Positions 18,907-27,604 of a stretch of DNA of 64,000 bases are shown here, piece by piece. The position numbers were made by a program, and so were the translations under genes. How positions within the stretch are numbered: position 1 is the first letter of the stretch; every line of letters begins with the position of its first letter. Under the pieces are notes generated by a model. That model searched no databases, was not told the origin of the DNA, and saw only the letters and a program-made list of their open reading frames with translations. Source of the DNA: Actinomadura cremea (GTDB taxonomy: Bacteria > Actinomycetota > Actinomycetes > Streptosporangiales > Streptosporangiaceae); NCBI RefSeq assembly GCF_014648495.1, contig NZ_BMRF01000010.1, positions 124,001 through 188,000 of the forward strand, written 5' to 3'.

Positions 18907-19866
18907 TCAGATGTCGTCGCCCGTCCGGTCGGGGAGGCCCGCCTCCTGCGCGATCGGCGTCCAGTAGCCGACGAACTCGCTCTTGGCGTCCGTCGCGCGC
19001 CGGTTCACGTCCGACACCTCGGACGGCGACGGGCAGCCGGGCGCGATCGCCACGTACCGCTCGTTCGACTCGACCGACGCCTCGAGCGCGCGCACCAGCG
19101 CGTCCTTCAGCTGCTCGCCGTTGTCGAGCGCGCTCACGTCCAGCGCGCGGGCCCGCTCCAGCTGCGACCGCCGCGCCTCGAGCACCCGCTCCAGCCCCGC
19201 GACGCCGCAGTCCTCGTCGGCGACGACCGTCCCGAGGTCGGCGCGGGTCGTCCCCATCTCCTCGAGGATCCCGTCGACCGCACCCGCCTGCTCCGCGAAC
19301 GCCGCGTCCGGCTCCGGGTCCGGCTCAGCCGCCGTCTCCGTCCCCGGGGCGGGCGTGCCACCGGCCGCGCCGTCCCCGGTCGTGCTCGACCCGGCCGACA
19401 GCCCGTTCCCGGGCGCGGGCTCGGACCCGCTCGGCCAGAACACGATCCCGAACGCGACGAGCGCCAGCGCCACCGCGCCCGCCGCGACCAGCACCAGCGG
19501 CCTGCGGCTCTGCTTCGGCGGCGCGGGCGGCTGCCAGATCGCCGGTTCCGCCCACGGCTCCCGCGACAGCGGGATCGACGTCTCGCCGGGCGGCGACGGC
19601 GGCATCGGGGTCGTGTGGTCCGGCGGCGGCGACGGCCACGGCACCCGCACCGGCTCCGGGGGGTCGGGCACCGGGATCGTCGGCGGATCGGGCACCGGGA
19701 TCGTGGCCGGGTCGTTCCGCCCGTCCTGGACCGTCGGACCGGCCCACGCGCCGTCCCGCGGATCGCGGACCGTCGCGTCCCCGGCGGCCCCGTCCAGCCG
19801 GGCGTTGCACCAGAGGCACTGGGGAGACGTCGGCGACGTGTCGCTTCCACAAGCCGGGCACCGCAT
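18907..19866 (-). CDS. Zinc-ribbon, Pro-rich, single-TM protein with extracytoplasmic helical domain (paralogue A)
   Basis: The product is 319 residues. The N-terminus MRCPACGSDTSPTSPQCLWC is a four-Cys zinc ribbon. A Pro-rich low-complexity linker follows (about 25-120) with Thr sites such as DATVRDP. The TM helix is at about 123-144 (PLVLVAAGAVALALVAFGIV). The outer domain is helical with two Cys (DEDCGVAG, APGCPSP) and the block NRRATDAKSEFVGYWTPIAQ. It ends convergently to the HerA-like gene and is a paralogue of the gene just upstream on the same strand. Topology predicts a cytoplasmic ribbon and outside domain. Known proteins of this layout in actinomycetes are mostly uncharacterised. 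Confidence 0.72.
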   Translation of the reverse strand: MRCPACGSDTSPTSPQCLWCNARLDGAAGDATVRDPRDGAWAGPTVQDGRNDPATIPVPDPPTIPVPDPPEPVRVPWPSPPPDHTTPMPPSPPGETSIPLSREPWAEPAIWQPPAPPKQSRRPLVLVAAGAVALALVAFGIVFWPSGSEPAPGNGLSAGSSTTGDGAAGGTPAPGTETAAEPDPEPDAAFAEQAGAVDGILEEMGTTRADLGTVVADEDCGVAGLERVLEARRSQLERARALDVSALDNGEQLKDALVRALEASVESNERYVAIAPGCPSPSEVSDVNRRATDAKSEFVGYWTPIAQEAGLPDRTGDDI

Positions 19867-19971
19867 AGAAGCCCCTTACCGCAGGAGGTCCCCCGACGGT
19901 GACAAGATACTGCGCGGCGCGCCGGATCGTCCTGCCCAGCGCGCCGCTACCGGCCGGTCGTGACCGTACGG

Positions 19972-21477
19972 CTACACGCGCCGCCAGTCGCGCTTGGGGA
20001 GGCCCGTCTTCTGCGCGACCGGATTCCACAGCTGGACGAACTTCTGCTTCGCGGTGGTCGCGCGCCGGTTGTCCTCGGCGGTCCCCTTCACCTGCGCCGC
20101 GCTGGGCTTCGGCTTCCCGTGGCAGTTCGGCTGGACCTGCCGCGCCCAGTTCAGGTACTTCTGGTCGACGTCCAGCGACGCCTGGAGGGCCTGCGACAGG
20201 GACGTCCGCAGCTGCTCGCCGTTCGGCACCTGGTCGAGCTTCATCTCCCGGGTGAGCTTCAACTGGTTCTGCCGCCGCTGCGCCACCGTCTCGAACCCCT
20301 GGATCGCCTGCGGCAGCGACTTGCACTTGGTGGCCCGGGTGAGGGCCGCGCCCAGCACCGACCGGGTCTTGACGCTCGCGTCCAGCACCTGGTTCATGGC
20401 CGCGGCCTCCTGCTTGGTCTCGGCCGAGACCGGGTCCTTCTGCGCCACCGGCGTGCTCGACGGCGTCGTGTTCGACTGCGCGGCGTTCCCGGCGGGCTTC
20501 TCGTCGTCGCCCGACGGCCACACCACCAGCGCCACGGTCGCGACGGCCACCGTCACCAGCGCCGCCACCGCCGCGATGAGCACCTTGTTCGGCGCCGCGC
20601 CGTCGCGCTGCGGGCCGCCTCCGTACCCGGCGGGGGGACCGCCGCCCGGCCCCATGTCCATGTGCCCCGTGGGGCCGCCCATCGGGCCGCCCGGCCCGTA
20701 CGGCGGCGGTCCGGCGGGGCCCATCGGCCCCTGCGGTCCCTGCGGGCCGTTCATGGGCATCGGTCCGGGGCCCGCCGGGTCCATCATCGTGCGGTCGTGC
20801 GCGCCCGCGCCCGCGCCCGGCTGCGGCGTCCACACCTGCGTCGCGGCCTCGGGCTCCTGCGGCTTGCGCGGCTGCGCGAACCAGGAGTCCGGGACGATCG
20901 ACTCGGTGGGCCGCGGCGCGTCCCGCAGTCCGAACGGGTTCACGGGCGGCAGCGCCATCGGGGCCGGTGCGGGCGCCGGAGGCGCCGCGGGCGCGGGTGC
21001 GGGCCGCGCGGGGCCGCCGAGTGCGGGGAGCCCCGGAACGTCGTCGTCGTCATCGTCGTCGGGGTCGAACGCCCACGGCGCCGTCGACTCCCCGGTGGCC
21101 TCGGCGGGCGCCGGCCCCGTGGGCGTGCTCGGCATGTCGCGGACCGTGGAGTTCGCGTCCGGGAGGCCGGGCGCCCCGGGCCCGGACGGCCCGGACGGTG
21201 CCGGAGCGGAGGGGATCGGGCCCGACGGCGCCGGACCGGACGGCGCGAAACCGGAGCCCGCCGGGTTCGGCGGGTTCGGCGGGTTCAGCGGGTTGGACGG
21301 GGCCCAGGACGGGCTTGGGGGCGGGACCATCATCGTGCTCTCGCCGAGGACGTCCGCCGGGGCGTCGGCCACCGGCGCCGAGAGCGGGCCCGGGGCGTAC
21401 ACATCGATCGGCGCCTCGCAGTTCGAACACCTGCCGAGCGTCCCGGGCGTGTTGGAGCCGCACGTCGGACACTGCAT
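19972..21477 (-). CDS. Zinc-ribbon, Pro-rich, single-TM protein with extracytoplasmic helical domain (paralogue B)
   Basis: The product is 501 residues. The zinc ribbon MQCPTCGSNTPGTLGRCSNC is followed by a very long Pro/Gly/Ala linker (about 25-297) with an Asp run and three T-containing sites (GESTMMVPP, NSTVRDMP, HDRTMMDP), then a TM at about 298-320 (VLIAAVAALVTVAVATVALV). The outer domain aligns with paralogue A: NGEQL, QALQASLDVDQKY, NRRATTAKQKFVQLWNPVAQ, and two Cys (ATKCKSLP, QPNCHG). The shared order argues for tandem duplication; the linker has diverged most. The repeated Thr sites could be kinase or FHA-binding targets; that is inference. Confidence 0.75.
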   Translation of the reverse strand: MQCPTCGSNTPGTLGRCSNCEAPIDVYAPGPLSAPVADAPADVLGESTMMVPPPSPSWAPSNPLNPPNPPNPAGSGFAPSGPAPSGPIPSAPAPSGPSGPGAPGLPDANSTVRDMPSTPTGPAPAEATGESTAPWAFDPDDDDDDDVPGLPALGGPARPAPAPAAPPAPAPAPMALPPVNPFGLRDAPRPTESIVPDSWFAQPRKPQEPEAATQVWTPQPGAGAGAHDRTMMDPAGPGPMPMNGPQGPQGPMGPAGPPPYGPGGPMGGPTGHMDMGPGGGPPAGYGGGPQRDGAAPNKVLIAAVAALVTVAVATVALVVWPSGDDEKPAGNAAQSNTTPSSTPVAQKDPVSAETKQEAAAMNQVLDASVKTRSVLGAALTRATKCKSLPQAIQGFETVAQRRQNQLKLTREMKLDQVPNGEQLRTSLSQALQASLDVDQKYLNWARQVQPNCHGKPKPSAAQVKGTAEDNRRATTAKQKFVQLWNPVAQKTGLPKRDWRRV

Positions 21478-21842
21478 CGCTCTGACCTCGCCTTATCGCC
21501 GCTTCGCCCACGTTGCGATCCCGGCCCGCCGGGCCGGGCGGGTGCCGCTTCCCCCGCAAAGCGCAGGGCTCCCGACAAAAGTAGTGGGTGAGGTCCCATC
21601 GGGGCGTCTGGTTGGGAATCTGGCTCACCGTACGTCGGGGCTCGCACCGAATCACGAGATCTTGGTACGGGTCAAGATTGCCGAACCCGGTTTACGTGGA
21701 AAGTTATGATGCTGCTCACATCGCCCCTCCGTGTCCGGTTCGGCTTCTCCGGCGAAGCGGGACGGGCACGCCGCGAGCGGTACGTGCAGCGGCTAGGCTC
21801 GGAAGACGGTTTTCCCCGGCGCACCCAGAGAAGACGGAGTCA
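21478..21842. other. Intergenic region between divergent zinc-ribbon gene B and murT
   Basis: This 365-nt region must hold promoters for both strands. A TAGGCT hexamer at 21794-21799 is a plausible -10 for murT, giving a leader of roughly 40 nt with GGAG before the ATG. TATGAT occurs on the plus strand near 21705 without a convincing -35. I see no small gene or stable RNA. Confidence 0.4.
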
Positions 21843-23093
21843 ATGAGCGATCTTCCGCTGCGTTCGCAGCTGGCCGTCGCGCTCGGCCGCACGGCCGCGA
21901 AGATGTCCCGGATGGCGGGCCGCGGGGACGGCTCGGTGATCGGAGGGCGAATCGGCCTCCGGCTCGACCCCGAGCTGCTGACCAGGCTCGCCCAGGACCG
22001 CAAACTCGTCCTCGTCAGCGCGACCAACGGCAAGACGACGACGACCCGGCTGATCACCTCGGCGATGACGCCGCTGGGGGAGGTCGCCACCAACGCGTTC
22101 GGCGCGAACATGCCCACCGGGCACGTGTCCGCGCTGGCGTCCTCGCCGACCGCCCGGTACGGCGTGCTGGAGTGCGACGAGAAGTACGTCCCAATGGTCC
22201 TGCGGGAGACCGGGGCGAACATCGTCGCGCTGATGAACCTGAGCCGCGACCAGATGGACCGCGCGGCCGAGATCTGGCTGCTCGCCGGCAAGTGGCGCCG
22301 GGCGCTGGAGGCGTCCCCGCAGAGCCACGTCATCGCGAACTGCGACGACCCGCTGGTCACCTGGGGCGCGTCGAGCGCGCGGAGCGTGACGTGGGTCGCG
22401 GCGGGCCAGCACTGGCGCGAGGACTCGTGGTGCTGCCCCGAGTGCGGCGGCCCCCTCGACCGGCAGGACACCGACGAGGACAGCGACTGGGCCTGCCGCC
22501 AGTGCCACTTCCGCCGGCCCCGCCCCGACTGGACGCTCAAGGGCGACACGATCACGGCGCCCGACGGGCGCGCGTTCTCGCTGGCGCACCTGTCGCTGCC
22601 GGGACGGGCGAACCGGTCGAACGCCCTCATCGCGCTCGCGGTCGTCGCGCAGTTCGGCGTCCCGCCCGAGCAGGCGCTGCCGCTGCTGTCGCAGGTCACG
22701 TCGGTCGCGGGCCGGTACACGACGGTCGAGCACGAGGGCCGCAGCATCCGGCTGCTGCTGTCGAAGAACCCCGCGGGCTGGCTGGAGGCGTTCGACGTCC
22801 TGCAGCCGCCGCCCGGCCCGGTCGCGCTGTCGATCAACGCGCAGGGGCCGGACGGGCGCGACACGTCCTGGCTGTGGGACGTCGACTACCGCATCCTGCG
22901 CGGGCGTCCGGTGTGGGTGACGGGCGAGCGGCGCATCGACCTCGCGGCGCGGCTCGAGGCCGCCGACGTGTCGTTCACCCTCATCGACGACATCGACCAG
23001 GCGGTCATGGGGGTGCCGCCCGGGCACCTCGACGTGATCGCGAACTACACCGCCTTCCAGAGCATCCGAACGAGGTACGGCCGTGTCGTCTGA
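21843..23093 (+). CDS. murT: Lipid II isoglutaminyl synthase (glutamine-hydrolysing) subunit MurT
   Basis: The product is about 416 residues. It is a Mur-ligase-like ATP-dependent subunit that activates the D-Glu alpha-carboxylate of lipid II so that GatD-derived ammonia can amidate it. Visible features: P-loop SATNGKTTTTRLI near residue 60, the Mur-ligase central region with LECDEKYVP and LMNLSRDQMDR, and a four-Cys zinc ribbon inserted mid-protein (CCPECGGPLD..WACRQCHF) typical of MurT. The C-terminal domain carries SIRLLLSKNPAGWLEAFDVL. The ATG at 21843 is preceded by a GGAG. The GatD gene overlaps its end by 11 nt, as in other actinobacteria and firmicutes. Confidence 0.95.
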   Translation: MSDLPLRSQLAVALGRTAAKMSRMAGRGDGSVIGGRIGLRLDPELLTRLAQDRKLVLVSATNGKTTTTRLITSAMTPLGEVATNAFGANMPTGHVSALASSPTARYGVLECDEKYVPMVLRETGANIVALMNLSRDQMDRAAEIWLLAGKWRRALEASPQSHVIANCDDPLVTWGASSARSVTWVAAGQHWREDSWCCPECGGPLDRQDTDEDSDWACRQCHFRRPRPDWTLKGDTITAPDGRAFSLAHLSLPGRANRSNALIALAVVAQFGVPPEQALPLLSQVTSVAGRYTTVEHEGRSIRLLLSKNPAGWLEAFDVLQPPPGPVALSINAQGPDGRDTSWLWDVDYRILRGRPVWVTGERRIDLAARLEAADVSFTLIDDIDQAVMGVPPGHLDVIANYTAFQSIRTRYGRVV

Positions 23094-23802
23094 CCGCATC
23101 AAGATCGTCTGGATCTACCCGGACCTGCTCAGCACCTACGGCGACCAGGGCAACACGATCGTCCTGGAGCGCCGCGCGGCGCTGCGCGGGATCCCGACCG
23201 AGACCGTCAGCCTGCGCTCGGACGAGCCCGTCCCCGCCGACGGCGACATCTACCTGCTCGGCGGCGGCGAGGACCGGCCGCAGATCCTCGCCGCGCAACG
23301 CCTGGCGGGCGACGGCGGCCTCGCGCGCGCCGTCCAGTCGGGGGCGACGGTGTTCGGCGTCTGCGCCGGCTACCAGATCCTCGGCCGCGAGTTCGGCGGC
23401 GAGGAGGGGCAGCAGCTGCCCGGACTCGGCCTGCTCGACATCACGTCGGGGCGCGGCGAGCAGCGCGCCGTCGGCGAGATCGTCGGGGACGTCGCGGGCG
23501 AGCTGAACGTGCCGCGCATCACCGGCTTCGAGAACCACCAGGGCGTCACCCGGCTCGGCCCGAACGCCCGCCCGTTCGCGCAGGTCGTGCACGGTGTCGG
23601 CAACGGCGACGGCTACGAGGGCGCCTACACCGGGCGGGTCCTCGGCACGTACATGCACGGTCCCGCGCTCGTCCGCAACCCCGGCCTCGCCGACCTGCTG
23701 CTCACCTGGGCGGTCGGCCGGGAGCTGCAGCCGCTGGACGACTCGTGGGCCGGACGGCTGCGCGAGGAGCGGCTGAACGCCGTCCTGGGCGCGGGTGCCT
23801 GA
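23083..23802 (+). CDS. gatD: Lipid II isoglutaminyl synthase glutaminase subunit GatD
   Basis: The product is 239 residues, GTG start at 23083 inside the end of murT (translational coupling). It is a class I glutamine amidotransferase-like protein (GATase_3 group). The nucleophile motif VFGVCAGYQILG puts the catalytic Cys at residue 94, and TYMHGP puts the partner His at residue 192. YGDQGNTIVLERRA is typical of GatD. It hydrolyses glutamine and channels ammonia to MurT for amidation of the second stem-peptide residue of peptidoglycan. Confidence 0.95.
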   Translation: MSSDRIKIVWIYPDLLSTYGDQGNTIVLERRAALRGIPTETVSLRSDEPVPADGDIYLLGGGEDRPQILAAQRLAGDGGLARAVQSGATVFGVCAGYQILGREFGGEEGQQLPGLGLLDITSGRGEQRAVGEIVGDVAGELNVPRITGFENHQGVTRLGPNARPFAQVVHGVGNGDGYEGAYTGRVLGTYMHGPALVRNPGLADLLLTWAVGRELQPLDDSWAGRLREERLNAVLGAGA

Positions 23803-23981
23803 CCGACGTCCGGAGCCTTCGCGAGGGCTGTGAGGGCTGTGAGGGCTGTTGGGGCTCGCCATGTCTCTGAGCGGAGCCGCCGTTCGCCCGCGCGAACACC
23901 GCGCCGCGTTCCGGTGAACGGGCGATCACGAAGGACCGTTGGGCCTGGCGCGGTGCGCCGGACCCTGTGACCGTGGCGGGC

Positions 23982-25346
23982 ATGGTCGATCTCGCGCGAC
24001 GTTCCCTCGTCCTCGGGACGGCCGCGGCGGCCGGCGGCGCCGTGCTCGCTCGCAGCACGCGCGCCTCCGCCGCCGCGGTCCGCCCGGTCCGTCCGGTGAA
24101 CCTCGAACTCGTCACCGTCACCGAGTCCACGGCCGTCCTCACCTGGTACACGGGCGAGGACGGGACGGACGACGGCCTCGGCGGCATGCGTCCCGCTCCG
24201 GCGGACGCCGAGGTGCTGTACGGGACGCACCCGTCCCGGCTCACCCGAACCGTCCACGGACCGTCCGGCACCCCGTACCACTACGTCGAGCTCACGGGAC
24301 TGGAGCCGAACCGCACGTACTACTACCGGGCGCGCTCGTCCGGACGGGACGCCCAACCCACCTGGCTCGCCGCCGGGCGGGCGGCCGGGACGCCGCACGG
24401 CGGCGCGTTCTCCTTCACCACCCCGGCCCCGCCGCCGGGCCGCCACCTGGTGACGATCGCGCTCTGCAACGACCTGCACATCGGCGAGACCGTCGCGGGC
24501 CTCGTCGGCGGCCTGCCCTGGATCGAGGGCGTCGAGCAGGTCCCCGGCCGCCCGCCCTACCCCGAGGTGATGGCGAAAGCCCTCGTCGCGGACGCACGCG
24601 CGCGCGGGGCGTCGCTGATCGTCGCGAACGGCGACCTCACCGCCGAGGCCGGACGCGCGGACGTCCGCCGCGTCAAGGCGATCCTGGACGGCTTCGGCGC
24701 GTACGGCACCGGCTACCTCGTCACCCGCGGCAACCACGACCGCCCGCACGGGAGCGACCACTTCAAGGACGCGTTCTTCCCCGACGGCCGCACCTACTTC
24801 ACCCGCGACCTCCCGGGCCTGCGGATCATCGCCCTCGACACCTATGACAAACCGGGCGGCGGCGGCGACGCGGGCGGCCTGTCCGCCGGGCAGCTCGCCT
24901 GGTTCGAGGCCGAACTCCGCGCGGACCCGGGCCGCCCCACGCTCGTCGTCGGCCACCATCCGCTCTTCGAGGAGGAGTCGGCCCTCGCGCTCACCGGGGG
25001 ACGGTCGCTCGACCCCGTCCAGTCCCTCCGGATCCTCGCCGCGTACAACCGGACGCCGGGCGTCTTCCTGCACCACGCGGGCCACACCCACCGCAACCAC
25101 CGGTCGGTGTTCCCGCTCGCACCGCGGGTCGTCCACCAGGAGGTCGGCGCCGTCAAGGAGTACCCGGGCGGCTTCGCGCTGCTGCGCGTCCACACCGGCG
25201 GCCACGCGGTCAACTTCTACAAGACCCGGAGCGACGAGGCGCGGGCCTGGTCGGAGCGCTCCCGCCGGGAGCTCGCCGGCCTGTGGCCGCAGCTCTCCCT
25301 GGGCGACCGCGTCACCGACCGCAACTCGTCGGCGCGGTTCGGCTGA
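23982..25346 (+). CDS. Tat-exported purple-acid-phosphatase-like metallophosphoesterase
   Basis: The product is about 454 residues from ATG 23982 (GTG 23967 adds five residues; neither has a strong ribosome binding site). The N-terminus LARRSLVLGTAAAAGGAVLA is a twin-arginine signal. A fibronectin-III-like N-terminal domain follows (LELVTVTESTAVLTWYTGED), as in purple acid phosphatases. The calcineurin-like metal motifs are ALCNDLHIGE, ANGDLTAEAG, TRGNHDRPH, VVGHHPLF and HHAGHTHRNH. It should act outside the membrane on phosphate esters; substrate unknown. The gene is separate from gatD by about 180 nt and convergent with terC. Confidence 0.85.
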   Translation: MVDLARRSLVLGTAAAAGGAVLARSTRASAAAVRPVRPVNLELVTVTESTAVLTWYTGEDGTDDGLGGMRPAPADAEVLYGTHPSRLTRTVHGPSGTPYHYVELTGLEPNRTYYYRARSSGRDAQPTWLAAGRAAGTPHGGAFSFTTPAPPPGRHLVTIALCNDLHIGETVAGLVGGLPWIEGVEQVPGRPPYPEVMAKALVADARARGASLIVANGDLTAEAGRADVRRVKAILDGFGAYGTGYLVTRGNHDRPHGSDHFKDAFFPDGRTYFTRDLPGLRIIALDTYDKPGGGGDAGGLSAGQLAWFEAELRADPGRPTLVVGHHPLFEEESALALTGGRSLDPVQSLRILAAYNRTPGVFLHHAGHTHRNHRSVFPLAPRVVHQEVGAVKEYPGGFALLRVHTGGHAVNFYKTRSDEARAWSERSRRELAGLWPQLSLGDRVTDRNSSARFG

Positions 25347-25358
25347 CGGCCCGTCCGG

Positions 25359-26375
25359 TCAGGACCGCGCCTCGGAGCGCTCGTCCTCGCGCTTGCGGGT
25401 CTTGCGGAGCGAGCCGGGCTTGGCCTTCTCCTCGGGGTGCCCCTTGACGCGGACCAGGCTCGCGACGGTCGTGACGACGAGGATGAGGAGGATCACACCG
25501 AGGGACACCGGCGTCGCGATGTGCGGGATCGAGTGCGACACGTCCTCGTGCAGGAACTGCAGGATCAGCTTCACGCCGATGAACGCGAGGATCGCCGACA
25601 GGCCGATGGACAGGTAGACGAGGCGTTCCAGGAGGCCCTCGATGAGGAAGTACAGGGCGCGCAGGCCGAGCAGCGCGAACGCGTTCGCGGAGAGGACGAT
25701 GAACGCCGACTTGGTGACGCCGTAGACCGCCGGGATCGAGTCGAGGGCGAACAGCAGGTCGGTGCTGCCGACGGCGACGAACACGAGCAGCAGCGGCGTC
25801 ATGACGCGCGTGCCGTTCTCGTGCGCGAGCATCCGGCCGCCGTGGAAGTCGGTGGTCATCGGCATGATCTTGCGGGCCCGGCGGACGACGAAGGAGTCCT
25901 CGACGTCGGGTTCCTCGTTGCGGTTCCGGATCAGCTGGACGGCCGTCCAGATCAGGATCAGCCCGAAGATCAGGAAGGTGAACGAGAACAGGTTGATGAA
26001 CGCGGCGCCGATCACGATGAGGATCGCGCGCAGGACGAGCGCCGCCGCGATGCCGAACAGCAGCACCTTCTGCTGGTACTCGTCCGGCACGGCGAACTTC
26101 GTCATGATGATCACAAAGACGAAGAGGTTGTCGACCGACAGGCTCTTCTCGACGACGTAGCCCGCGAAGTACTCGGTGCCCGCCTGGTGCCCGACGAGCA
26201 TCCACAGGGCCAGGCCGAACAGCAGCGCGATCGCGATGTAGAAGACCGACCACACGGTGGCCTCGCGGATGTGCACGGCGTGCGGCTTGCGGACCGCGAC
26301 GACGAAGTCGAGGACGAACAGCGCGAGAATGAGGCCGATCGTCGCGATCCAGGCCCATGTGGGGATGTCCACCAT
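25359..26375 (-). CDS. TerC/Alx-family integral membrane protein
   Basis: The product is 338 residues, ATG at 26375 with AGGAGA upstream. It has nine or so hydrophobic helices. TerC-family hallmarks are EKSLSVDNLFVFVIIM and STDLLFALDSIPAVYGVT, which supply the acidic residues in membrane helices. The C-terminus is a charged tail rich in Lys/Arg/Glu. Characterised TerC/Alx/MeeF/MeeY relatives export Mn2+ or help metalate secreted enzymes; metal export is thus the likely role. I looked for a yybP-ykoY manganese riboswitch upstream and did not find a convincing one. Confidence 0.9.
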   Translation of the reverse strand: MVDIPTWAWIATIGLILALFVLDFVVAVRKPHAVHIREATVWSVFYIAIALLFGLALWMLVGHQAGTEYFAGYVVEKSLSVDNLFVFVIIMTKFAVPDEYQQKVLLFGIAAALVLRAILIVIGAAFINLFSFTFLIFGLILIWTAVQLIRNRNEEPDVEDSFVVRRARKIMPMTTDFHGGRMLAHENGTRVMTPLLLVFVAVGSTDLLFALDSIPAVYGVTKSAFIVLSANAFALLGLRALYFLIEGLLERLVYLSIGLSAILAFIGVKLILQFLHEDVSHSIPHIATPVSLGVILLILVVTTVASLVRVKGHPEEKAKPGSLRKTRKREDERSEARS

Positions 26376-26482
26376 GCGGAACGGGTCTCCTGTGCTCGGG
26401 TCGTCGGCTGACTCATTACCATTTCCGGGCCGATCAACCGGAACGGCGGGCCCCCGGGTACGCGGCGGCCCGGTCCACGGGG

Positions 26483-26845
26483 TCAGTACACGACGGCCTG
26501 GACGCCCTCCGTGGTGATCTCCTCGACGAACGTGGGCGCACCGGCGATGCGGACGCCGGGCAGGACGTCGTCCGGGCCGATGCCGCGCCGGGCGGCGCAC
26601 TGCGTGCAGAGCGTCACGCGGCCCGCCGCCAGGACGACGGCCAGCAGGTCGTCGAGCGGGGTGGCGTGCGGCAGCTCGAACTCGGCGGCCCGGCCGGGCA
26701 GCGCGAACCACGCCGACTCCCCGGCCAGCCAGAGCGACACCGGGACGTCGCTCGCCGCGGCCGCCGCCGCGACCGTGAACGCCTGGTTGCAGCGCTCCGG
26801 AGCGTCCGCCCCCGCCGTCACCTTGATCACCAGAGGTCGTGCCAT
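26483..26845 (-). CDS. DsrE/DsrF-like sulfur-relay family protein
   Basis: The product is 120 residues, a single alpha/beta DsrE fold: PLVIKVTAGADAPERCNQAF, then VPVSLWLAGESAW, then LPHATPLDDLLAVVLAAGRV and VTLCTQCAARRGI. The CTQC pair lies where DsrE-like proteins carry the active cysteine. Small stand-alone members of this family are usually annotated as peroxiredoxin- or sulfur-transfer-like; the partner is unknown. It is probably translated from a leaderless mRNA, since a TAGAGT -10 box ends 6 nt before its ATG. Confidence 0.75.
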   Translation of the reverse strand: MARPLVIKVTAGADAPERCNQAFTVAAAAAASDVPVSLWLAGESAWFALPGRAAEFELPHATPLDDLLAVVLAAGRVTLCTQCAARRGIGPDDVLPGVRIAGAPTFVEEITTEGVQAVVY

Positions 26846-26851
26846 GCAGGC

Positions 26852-26857
26852 ACTCTA
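26852..26857 (-). promoter_or_regulatory. -10 box of the DsrE-like gene
   Basis: TAGAGT on the minus strand lies 6 nt before the ATG at 26845, which predicts transcription starting at or next to the start codon. Confidence 0.5.
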
Positions 26858-26965
26858 CAAAGCCCGCGCAGGCCGGACCGTCCGGTTCGGCCCGCGGGGG
26901 CGAACTCTAATGTTCGCCGTGCGGACGGCCCGGTGCGGCGTTCGAGGACACGTTCGGCCGGGCCG

Positions 26966-26971
26966 TATAGT
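26966..26971 (+). promoter_or_regulatory. -10 box before the small membrane protein gene
   Basis: TATAGT lies 29 nt before the GTG at 27001, leaving a short leader that contains GGGAGG at 26991-26996. No clear -35 is seen. Confidence 0.5.
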
Positions 26972-27000
26972 CGTCCGTCCGACCGGGCTTGGGAGGTGCC

Positions 27001-27099
27001 GTGGGCGGCGTGGTGAACGCGGGCGTTCTGGTGGGCGTGCTGGCACTGGTGGCGGTGGTCGCCGTCCTGCTCGTCGTCCGGCTCGGGCGGCTGCGTTAG
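27001..27099 (+). CDS. 32-residue single-TM protein
   Basis: The GTG at 27001 follows GGGAGG by 4 nt and a TATAGT -10 box. The product is MGGVVNAGVLVGVLALVAVV followed by AVLLVVRLGRLR: one hydrophobic helix with a positive C-terminal end, so a small membrane protein. It ends 19 nt before the nitrobindin gene, which has its own -10 box. No known family is recognised. Promoter, ribosome binding site and composition together make it more likely than a chance frame. Confidence 0.55.
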   Translation: MGGVVNAGVLVGVLALVAVVAVLLVVRLGRLR

Positions 27100-27104
27100 C
27101 GCGC

Positions 27105-27110
27105 TACGCT
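27105..27110 (+). promoter_or_regulatory. -10 box of the nitrobindin gene
   Basis: TACGCT lies 8 nt before the ATG at 27119, consistent with a leaderless or near-leaderless transcript. Confidence 0.45.
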
Positions 27111-27118
27111 CGGTTCCC

Positions 27119-27604
27119 ATGGAGCCTGAGCTGCACCCCGACCTTGAGCCGCTGAAGTTCCTCCTCGGCACCTGGGAGGGCGCCGGCGTCGGCGGGTATC
27201 CGACGATCGAGGACTTCAACTTCGGCCAGGAGATGTCCTTCACCCACAACGGCAAGCCCTTCCTGATCTACACCAGCCGGACGTGGAAGATCGAGCCGGA
27301 CGGGACGCTCGGGCGCCCGCTCGGGACCGAGACGGGCTACTGGCGGCCGCGTCCCGACCACCAGGTCGAGGTGACGCTGGCGCACCCGACGGGCATCGTC
27401 GAGATCTACGTCGGGAACGTCGCGTTCAGCCGGGTGGAGCTGAAGACCGACGTCGTGGCCCGCACCGAGTCGGCCAAGGAGGTCACGGCCGGGCACCGGC
27501 TGTACGGGCTGATCGGCGAGGACCTGGGCTGGGCGTACGACATGGCGGCCATGGGGGAGAAGCTGCAGGCGCACCTGTCGGCACAGCTGAAGAAGGTCGG
27601 CTGA
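27119..27604 (+). CDS. Nitrobindin / FABP-like heme beta-barrel protein
   Basis: The product is 161 residues. It has the signature FLLGTWEGAGVGGYPTIEDF near the N-terminus, and a 10-stranded barrel pattern (MSFTHNGKPFLIYTSRTW, VEVTLAHPTGIVEIYVGNV). A His near the C-terminus is the usual axial heme ligand candidate. Nitrobindins bind ferric heme and isomerise peroxynitrite to nitrate. In many actinomycetes this gene sits near the Fur-like regulator and YgfZ-like gene, as here. The ATG at 27119 has no Shine-Dalgarno but has a -10 box 8 nt upstream. Confidence 0.88.
   Translation: MEPELHPDLEPLKFLLGTWEGAGVGGYPTIEDFNFGQEMSFTHNGKPFLIYTSRTWKIEPDGTLGRPLGTETGYWRPRPDHQVEVTLAHPTGIVEIYVGNVAFSRVELKTDVVARTESAKEVTAGHRLYGLIGEDLGWAYDMAAMGEKLQAHLSAQLKKVG

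Noticed and set aside
26376-26482. yybP-ykoY manganese riboswitch before the TerC-family gene
   Set aside because: I found no conserved core or the usual paired elements in this short region, so I do not call it.
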